Assembly (NCBI GenBank): GCA_943326025.2
Contig: CALPRR020000088.1
Coordinates: 1 to 9,356, forward strand
Length of the DNA: 9,356 nt
DNA from: Candidatus Kuenenia stuttgartensis
Lineage (GTDB): Bacteria; Bacteroidota; Bacteroidia; Flavobacteriales_D; Crocinitomicaceae
Reading direction: 5' to 3'
Shown here: one piece after another, positions 5,234-9,356 of the stretch
How the letters are laid out: each line of letters opens with the position of its first letter
How positions within the stretch are numbered: the stretch's first letter is position 1
Notes under the pieces: generated by a model
What the model was told of the DNA's origin: nothing
Database searches by the model: none
The model's input: the letters and a program-made list of their open reading frames with translations, nothing else
Translations under genes and position numbers: made by a program

Positions 5234-5668
5234 ATGAAAACTAAGCAAGAATTATTTCAAACAAAAGAATACTGGATAGATGAATTACAAAATGAAATTT
5301 ATCGCCAAGTATCTGAATTCATGAAAAAAAATGAGTTGAACCAAATTCAATTAGCAAATCAATTAGGAGTTTCTAAAGGATATGTTTCACAAATTTTAAA
5401 TGGAGATTGTAATTTTACATTGAAGAAAATTGTTGAACTTTCATTAGCATTAGGTAAAGCACCTATCGTTAATTATGTTGACACAATTGAATATTTTGAA
5501 AATCAAAAATATTCTCATCACTTCCTTAAAAATTCAAATAATTTATTTCCGATTGTTTGTTCTAATAATACAAATGAAATATTTGAAAATGTAAATAGTT
5601 TAAGTGGTTTTTCTATTGACATTACTAAGTCAAATAATAGTAACAATTATGAAGTTTTAGCTGCTTAA
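5234..5668 (+). CDS. HigA-like XRE antitoxin with C-terminal extension ending in LAA
   Basis: 144 residues. Residues 37-75 form an XRE/Cro helix-turn-helix: QIQLANQLG, turn VSK, recognition helix GYVSQILNG, then FTLKKIVELSLALG. It should neutralise the upstream toxin and repress the operon, possibly through the dyad at 4824-4841. A further 65 or so residues follow (80-144), polar and Asn/Ser-rich with hydrophobic patches (NLFPIVC, SLSGFSIDI). In M. tuberculosis TAC, the HigA1 C-terminal region (ChAD) binds the SecB-like chaperone and ends in a ClpXP degron. Here the chain ends YEVLAA, resembling the LAA end of the ssrA tag. The gene starts two bases after the toxin stop and ends one base before the SecB-like start. 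XRE assignment is firm; ChAD and degron are inferences. Confidence 0.85.
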   Translation: MKTKQELFQTKEYWIDELQNEIYRQVSEFMKKNELNQIQLANQLGVSKGYVSQILNGDCNFTLKKIVELSLALGKAPIVNYVDTIEYFENQKYSHHFLKNSNNLFPIVCSNNTNEIFENVNSLSGFSIDITKSNNSNNYEVLAA

Positions 5669-5669
5669 A

Positions 5670-6092
5670 ATGGAAAAACAAATTAACATCGGTATTCATC
5701 AGATTAAAGAATTAGAATTTAGTATTATTCCTAAAAAAGAGATAAAAGAAGATTCTATTAAAATTAATTTAAGTGTAAATACACAAATTTACAAAGAAGA
5801 AGATTTGTTTGAGATATTCATTACTGTTGATTTACTAAATAATGACGACAATCAAAATTTAGTACACATTAAAGTTTCAAATATCTTTAAAGTAGAAAAT
5901 ATTCTTCAATTTGAAAATGAAGAAAAAACACATTTAAATATACCCGATGGTGGTTTAGTGACAATGTTAAGTTTATCGATTTCTCATGCTCGAGCATTAT
6001 TAGCTAAGAATACTTCTGGTTCAGTATATGAAAATTTCCATGTACCAATCGTAAACCCAACCGAAATTGCAAAACAAGTATTTAAAAAATAA
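5670..6092 (+). CDS. SecB-like chaperone, probable third component of the TAC module
   Basis: 140 residues with a SecB-like layout: strands across about 12-73 (LEFSII, IKINLSVNTQI, LFEIFITVDLL, LVHIKVSNIFKVE), then IPDGGLVTMLSLSISHARALLAKNT (92-115), matching the SecB helix and the ...RG segment that follows the acidic loop. The end, FHVPIVNPTEIAKQVF (123-138), corresponds to the SecB PVNF-type strand and final helix. It starts one base after the HigA-like stop. Housekeeping SecB is uncommon in Bacteroidota and would not sit behind a toxin-antitoxin pair. In TAC systems a dedicated SecB-like protein folds and protects the antitoxin. Sequence similarity to SecB is weak at this level and the call leans partly on operon order; an uncharacterised third protein is the alternative. 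Confidence 0.65.
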   Translation: MEKQINIGIHQIKELEFSIIPKKEIKEDSIKINLSVNTQIYKEEDLFEIFITVDLLNNDDNQNLVHIKVSNIFKVENILQFENEEKTHLNIPDGGLVTMLSLSISHARALLAKNTSGSVYENFHVPIVNPTEIAKQVFKK

Positions 6093-6111
6093 TTAAATAT
6101 TTCCTCAACAT

Positions 6112-6158
6112 GCTTTCCCCGCTTCCCACAGAACAGCGCGCTTAGGGAAAGCTTTTTT
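6112..6158 (+). terminator. Strong terminator after the TAC operon
   Basis: GCTTTCCC (6112-6119) pairs perfectly with GGGAAAGC (6145-6152), followed by TTTTTT (6153-6158). The 25-base loop is unusually GC-rich and can form an inner CGCT/AGCG stem (6120-6123 with 6135-6138). It begins 20 bases after the SecB-like stop and should insulate the toxin-antitoxin operon from the restriction gene. The GC-rich loop in a very AT-rich region suggests a mobile or REP-type repeat that has become a terminator. Confidence 0.85.
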
Positions 6159-6259
6159 ATATATTAAACATTCATTTAATTTACTATATTTTAATAGAAT
6201 TTAGAAGCTATTTAAAACATTAAATAGTAAATTTAGCGAATAGAAAATATATATTACCT
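6159..6259. promoter_or_regulatory. Promoter region of the restriction-modification gene with an 8-bp dyad
   Basis: This AT-rich gap must hold the promoter for the type IIG gene. It contains the perfect dyad CTATTTAA (6208-6215), spacer AACA, TTAAATAG (6220-6227). TAAATTTA nearby is a near match to the Bacteroidetes -7 box, without a convincing -33 partner. No controller (C-protein) gene is visible. The last bases before the ATG, ATTACCTATG, are identical to those before rteC (1082-1091). Confidence 0.35.
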
Positions 6260-9200
6260 ATGGCATTATTTCAACAAACCGTTCTAAAAAAATACATAGA
6301 ATCACTTGATTCAAACAAAATAGATCAACAATGGGAAAAATTCAAATCCATTTTTCACAATGTCGAAAAACAAAACAACATTCGTAATAGTAAGGAAGAA
6401 CAGTTTCAAGAAGGTTTTTTAAGAGAATTATTTGTTGGAGTTTTAGGATATACAATCAATCCAGATGAAAACTTCAATTTATTAACCGAATTAAAAAATG
6501 TTGCCAATAGTAAAAAAGCAGATGGGGCAATATTAATTGATGGAAAAGCTGTTGCAGTTATTGAGTTAAAAGGTACAGAAACAACAGATTTAAACAAGAT
6601 TGAAGTACAAGCATTTGGCTATAAAAACAACCAACACAATTGTACATATGTTATCACTTCAAACTTTGAAAAAATACGTTTTTACATTGAAAATACAATT
6701 CAACAAGAAGAGTTTAATTTATTTACATTAAACAAAGAACGTTTTCAATTATTATATACCTGTTTGTCTTGGGAAAGCATCAGTAAAAATATTCCAATAC
6801 AAATATTGAACGAATCAGTATCTAAAGAAAATAAAATAACAAAAGATTTATACAAAGATTATTCTGAGTTTAAACGTGAATTATTTTCAAGTTTAGTAGG
6901 CTTAAATCCACAGTATGACAAGTTATTGCTGTTCAAGAAAAGTCAAAAATTACTAGATCGTTTTCTTTTTATATTTTTTGCTGAAGACACTTCATTATTA
7001 CCAACCAATCTTATTTTCAGAATAAATACAGAGTGGCAAAATTTAGTTGCTTCGCGTGTTCCGGTCTCTTTATACGACCGTTACAAAATGTATTTTAACG
7101 ATCTTAATCAAGGTGCGAAAGTTACTTTACCTGCGTTTGGTAAGAAAACAGGTGAAGCAATTACTGCAGAATTTGAAATCTTTGCATACAATGGTGGATT
7201 GTTCCATCCAGACGAAATACTAGACACAATTAAAATTGATGACACATTACTGTATAATTACACGCAGAAAATGAGTCATTATAATTTTGACAGTGATGTA
7301 GATGTAAATATTTTAGGGCATATTTTTGAAAATTCATTAAATGAAATTGATGAAATAAAATCTGAAATAGAAGGAAATGTCCTTGACAAAACTAAAACAA
7401 GAAGAAAAAAAGATGGTGTTTTCTATACACCAAAATATATAACAAAGTATATAGTTGACAATACCGTTGGTAAATTATGCTCTGAGAAGAAAATTGAAAT
7501 TCAACTTCAAGATGAAGACTATGTAACAGATAAAAAACTCCAAACTAAAACCAAAAAAGCATTACTTGATAAACTTGCCGATTATAGAAGTTGGTTATTA
7601 CAACTTACCATTTGCGATCCTGCTTGTGGTTCGGGGGCATTTTTAAATCAAGCTTTGGAATTTTTGATTGCAGAACACAGATACATTGATGAGCTTCAAG
7701 CAAAATTAATGGGTGACGCAATGATATTAAGTGATATAGAAAATAGCATCTTAGAAAACAATATTTACGGTGTTGATTTAAACGATGAAAGTATTGAAAT
7801 TGCTAAACTTTCATTGTGGTTACGTACTGCTCAAAAAGGTAGAAAGCTAAATTCATTAAATAATAATATTAAGTGTGGAAATTCATTAATTGATGATGTA
7901 TCGATTGCAGGAGAAAAGGCGTTTTCTTGGGAGAAAGAATTTCCTGATGTTTTTGCAAAAGGTGGATTTGATGTTATTATTGGAAATCCGCCTTATGGTG
8001 CATACATTGATCAAACTTCAAAAGATTTTTATCAAAATAAATTTGAAACTTTTCAAGGTAACTTTGAAATTTATTTCTTTTTTATTGAATTAGTTTCCAT
8101 TTTACTAAAACCTTTTGGTACAATTGGTTATATAACACCTGATACTTGGATTAAAATACCTCAAGCAAAGAAATTAAGAGAACATATTTTATTAAATTAT
8201 GGAATAAATAATATTAATATCTATAATCAATCTGTATTTGCAGATGCAAGTGTAAATGCAATAGTTTTTATTTTAACGCATAAAAAAATTAATGAAGAAT
8301 GTGAAATAATTGATTATAACATTGGTAATGATTCTGAAAGTATCAAAATAAGTAATTGGAATAATTCAGAAGATAAGCAATTTCAGGTATTCCAAAATAA
8401 TAAAGACATAAAATTAATCGATAAAATAAAAAGAAAATCTAAAGAGGGTTCAATTTTTTTAGATGTATGTCAAGGATTAGTACCATATTCTACGGAACAT
8501 TTATCAAAAGAAGAAATTAAAAATAGAATATACCACAGTAAAACGAAAGTTAATGAAAACTATGGTATATGGATTCAAGGTAAAGCTATAAATCGATATA
8601 ACATTAATTTATCAAAAATTGAATATTTGCACTATGGGAATTGGCTTCATAGACCTAGAAAACAAAAATATTTTTCGTCTGAAAGAATTTTGATACAAGA
8701 GATTACTGGTGGTTCTCCAGCTAGAATTTCAGCCGTATCATATAGTGATATTTTATACCATGATCCTGGTATAATTTCTTGCATTAATATCTCAAAATTA
8801 AGTACGTTATTCTTATTAGCTCTTATAAACTCAAAATTATTTTCTTGGTATAATGTAAAAAATTCGCCAAAAGGAAATAGAACTACATTTCCTAAAATAT
8901 TAATTGGAGATATTAGAAAATTTCCAATAAAAGATGTGAAAAATGAAATACAAAATGAATTTATATTCAAAGTTAATCTGATGAACGAATTGAATAATCA
9001 ATTAAATACGTTATTAAATAAGTTTACATATTTTTTTTCAAATCAATACCAAATTGAAAAACTACCGACCAAACTCGAAAAGTTTTATGAATTATCCTTT
9101 AATGATTTCATCAAGGAACTCAATAAATCTATTAAAACTGTAAAAGGTACTCCATTAAGCAAAAAAGATGAGTTTGAATGGATTGATTTATTTGAAGAGA

Positions 9201-9319
9201 ATAAACAAAAAGCTCTTTCTCTGAAATCTGAAATAGATAAAACAGATAAAGAGATAGATCATATGGTTTATGCTTTATATGAGTTAACTGAGGAGGAGAT
9301 TAAGATTGTTGAGGGATAA
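6260..9319 (+). CDS. Type IIG restriction-modification enzyme (fused endonuclease/adenine methyltransferase)
   Basis: 1019 residues, full length for the Eco57I-like family. Residues 40-170 hold a PD-(D/E)XK nuclease: Asp88 in KKADGAIL, then Glu102 and Lys104 in AVIELKG. The gamma-class N6-adenine methyltransferase core follows: motif X DGVFYTPKYI (385-394), SAM-binding motif I DPACGSGAF (453-461), YGVDLNDESIEIAKLSLW, and catalytic motif IV NPPY (576-579). Residues from about 690 to 960 form the target-recognition region. The C-terminus (DKEIDHMVYALYELTEEEIKIVE) is the typical end of this family. One chain would methylate host sites and cut unmodified foreign DNA near an asymmetric site; specificity cannot be read from sequence. 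It is longer and otherwise arranged than PglX, which lacks the ELK nuclease. Start: ATG at 6260. No frame disruption is seen. Confidence 0.93.
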   Translation: MALFQQTVLKKYIESLDSNKIDQQWEKFKSIFHNVEKQNNIRNSKEEQFQEGFLRELFVGVLGYTINPDENFNLLTELKNVANSKKADGAILIDGKAVAVIELKGTETTDLNKIEVQAFGYKNNQHNCTYVITSNFEKIRFYIENTIQQEEFNLFTLNKERFQLLYTCLSWESISKNIPIQILNESVSKENKITKDLYKDYSEFKRELFSSLVGLNPQYDKLLLFKKSQKLLDRFLFIFFAEDTSLLPTNLIFRINTEWQNLVASRVPVSLYDRYKMYFNDLNQGAKVTLPAFGKKTGEAITAEFEIFAYNGGLFHPDEILDTIKIDDTLLYNYTQKMSHYNFDSDVDVNILGHIFENSLNEIDEIKSEIEGNVLDKTKTRRKKDGVFYTPKYITKYIVDNTVGKLCSEKKIEIQLQDEDYVTDKKLQTKTKKALLDKLADYRSWLLQLTICDPACGSGAFLNQALEFLIAEHRYIDELQAKLMGDAMILSDIENSILENNIYGVDLNDESIEIAKLSLWLRTAQKGRKLNSLNNNIKCGNSLIDDVSIAGEKAFSWEKEFPDVFAKGGFDVIIGNPPYGAYIDQTSKDFYQNKFETFQGNFEIYFFFIELVSILLKPFGTIGYITPDTWIKIPQAKKLREHILLNYGINNINIYNQSVFADASVNAIVFILTHKKINEECEIIDYNIGNDSESIKISNWNNSEDKQFQVFQNNKDIKLIDKIKRKSKEGSIFLDVCQGLVPYSTEHLSKEEIKNRIYHSKTKVNENYGIWIQGKAINRYNINLSKIEYLHYGNWLHRPRKQKYFSSERILIQEITGGSPARISAVSYSDILYHDPGIISCINISKLSTLFLLALINSKLFSWYNVKNSPKGNRTTFPKILIGDIRKFPIKDVKNEIQNEFIFKVNLMNELNNQLNTLLNKFTYFFSNQYQIEKLPTKLEKFYELSFNDFIKELNKSIKTVKGTPLSKKDEFEWIDLFEENKQKALSLKSEIDKTDKEIDHMVYALYELTEEEIKIVEG

Positions 9320-9325
9320 TTAATT

Positions 9326-9356
9326 ATGGATAAAGTTGAGTTTACTCTTTCTCCAA
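9326..9356 (+). CDS. Start of an unidentified gene, cut by the window end
   Basis: An ATG at 9326 opens a frame (MDKVEFTLSP) that continues to the window edge, six bases after the restriction gene stop. The spacing suggests co-transcription with the type IIG gene. Ten residues are too few for a family call. A helicase or other defence partner is often found next to such enzymes, but nothing here proves it. Confidence 0.45.
   Translation, partial: MDKVEFTLSP

Noticed and set aside
5670..6092. Housekeeping SecB export chaperone
   Set aside because: It is locked into a toxin-antitoxin operon by a one-base gap and lies on a mobile element, so a dedicated TAC chaperone is more plausible.
8647..8970. 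Minus-strand frame of 107 residues within the restriction gene
   Set aside because: Shadow of the target-recognition region of the type IIG gene; no independent start signal or recognisable domain.
6260..9319. BREX PglX methyltransferase
   Set aside because: An N-terminal PD-(D/E)XK nuclease with Asp88, Glu102 and Lys104 and the family-typical C-terminus indicate a type IIG enzyme; no other BREX gene is seen.

Overview
The base composition is strongly AT-rich. The protein families present (a Bacteroidetes-type tyrosine recombinase, RteC, and an Xis2c-like helix-turn-helix protein) point to a member of the Bacteroidota, most likely Flavobacteriia. All convincing genes lie on the + strand. The window reads as the integrase-proximal end of an integrative mobile element: a recombination/regulation/replication core followed by stability and defence cargo. 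No relaxase, coupling protein, tRNA, rRNA, CRISPR array or insertion sequence is visible, so the type of element (ICE, mobilizable element or satellite) cannot be decided here.

Core (1-3892). A 5'-truncated tyrosine recombinase (1-858) ends at a good terminator. It is followed by rteC (1090-1959) and a small DNA-binding protein of the excisionase/Xis2c type (2109-2417). The latter overlaps by 4 bp a two-domain replication protein (2414-3196), which is followed by a DnaC/IstB-like AAA+ helicase loader (3272-3892). The central linker of the replication gene contains imperfect GC-richer repeats with inverted GTCCCA/TGGGAC arms, followed directly by a tract of about 11% GC with two 13-mers. This resembles the way the lambda origin lies inside gene O. 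A palindrome between rteC and the helix-turn-helix gene is a candidate RteC operator.

Middle (3851-4640). Three consecutive hairpins, the last a probable terminator, separate the ATPase from an amidase_2 peptidoglycan hydrolase (3990-4640).

Cargo (4845 to the window end). A tightly packed three-gene operon encodes a HigB/RelE-like toxin (4845-5231), a HigA-like antitoxin with a long C-terminal extension ending in LAA (5234-5668), and a SecB-like protein (5670-6092). The order and layout match the toxin-antitoxin-chaperone (TAC) modules known from Mycobacterium tuberculosis. A strong terminator isolates the operon from a full-length type IIG restriction-modification enzyme (6260-9319), whose nuclease, methylase and specificity regions are fused in one chain. 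Another gene begins at 9326 and runs off the window.

Together, the core genes would excise and replicate the element, the TAC module would penalise its loss, and the type IIG enzyme would restrict incoming DNA and possibly add a second layer of addiction. The most interesting points are the putative intragenic origin and the complete TAC operon with an ssrA-like antitoxin tail.
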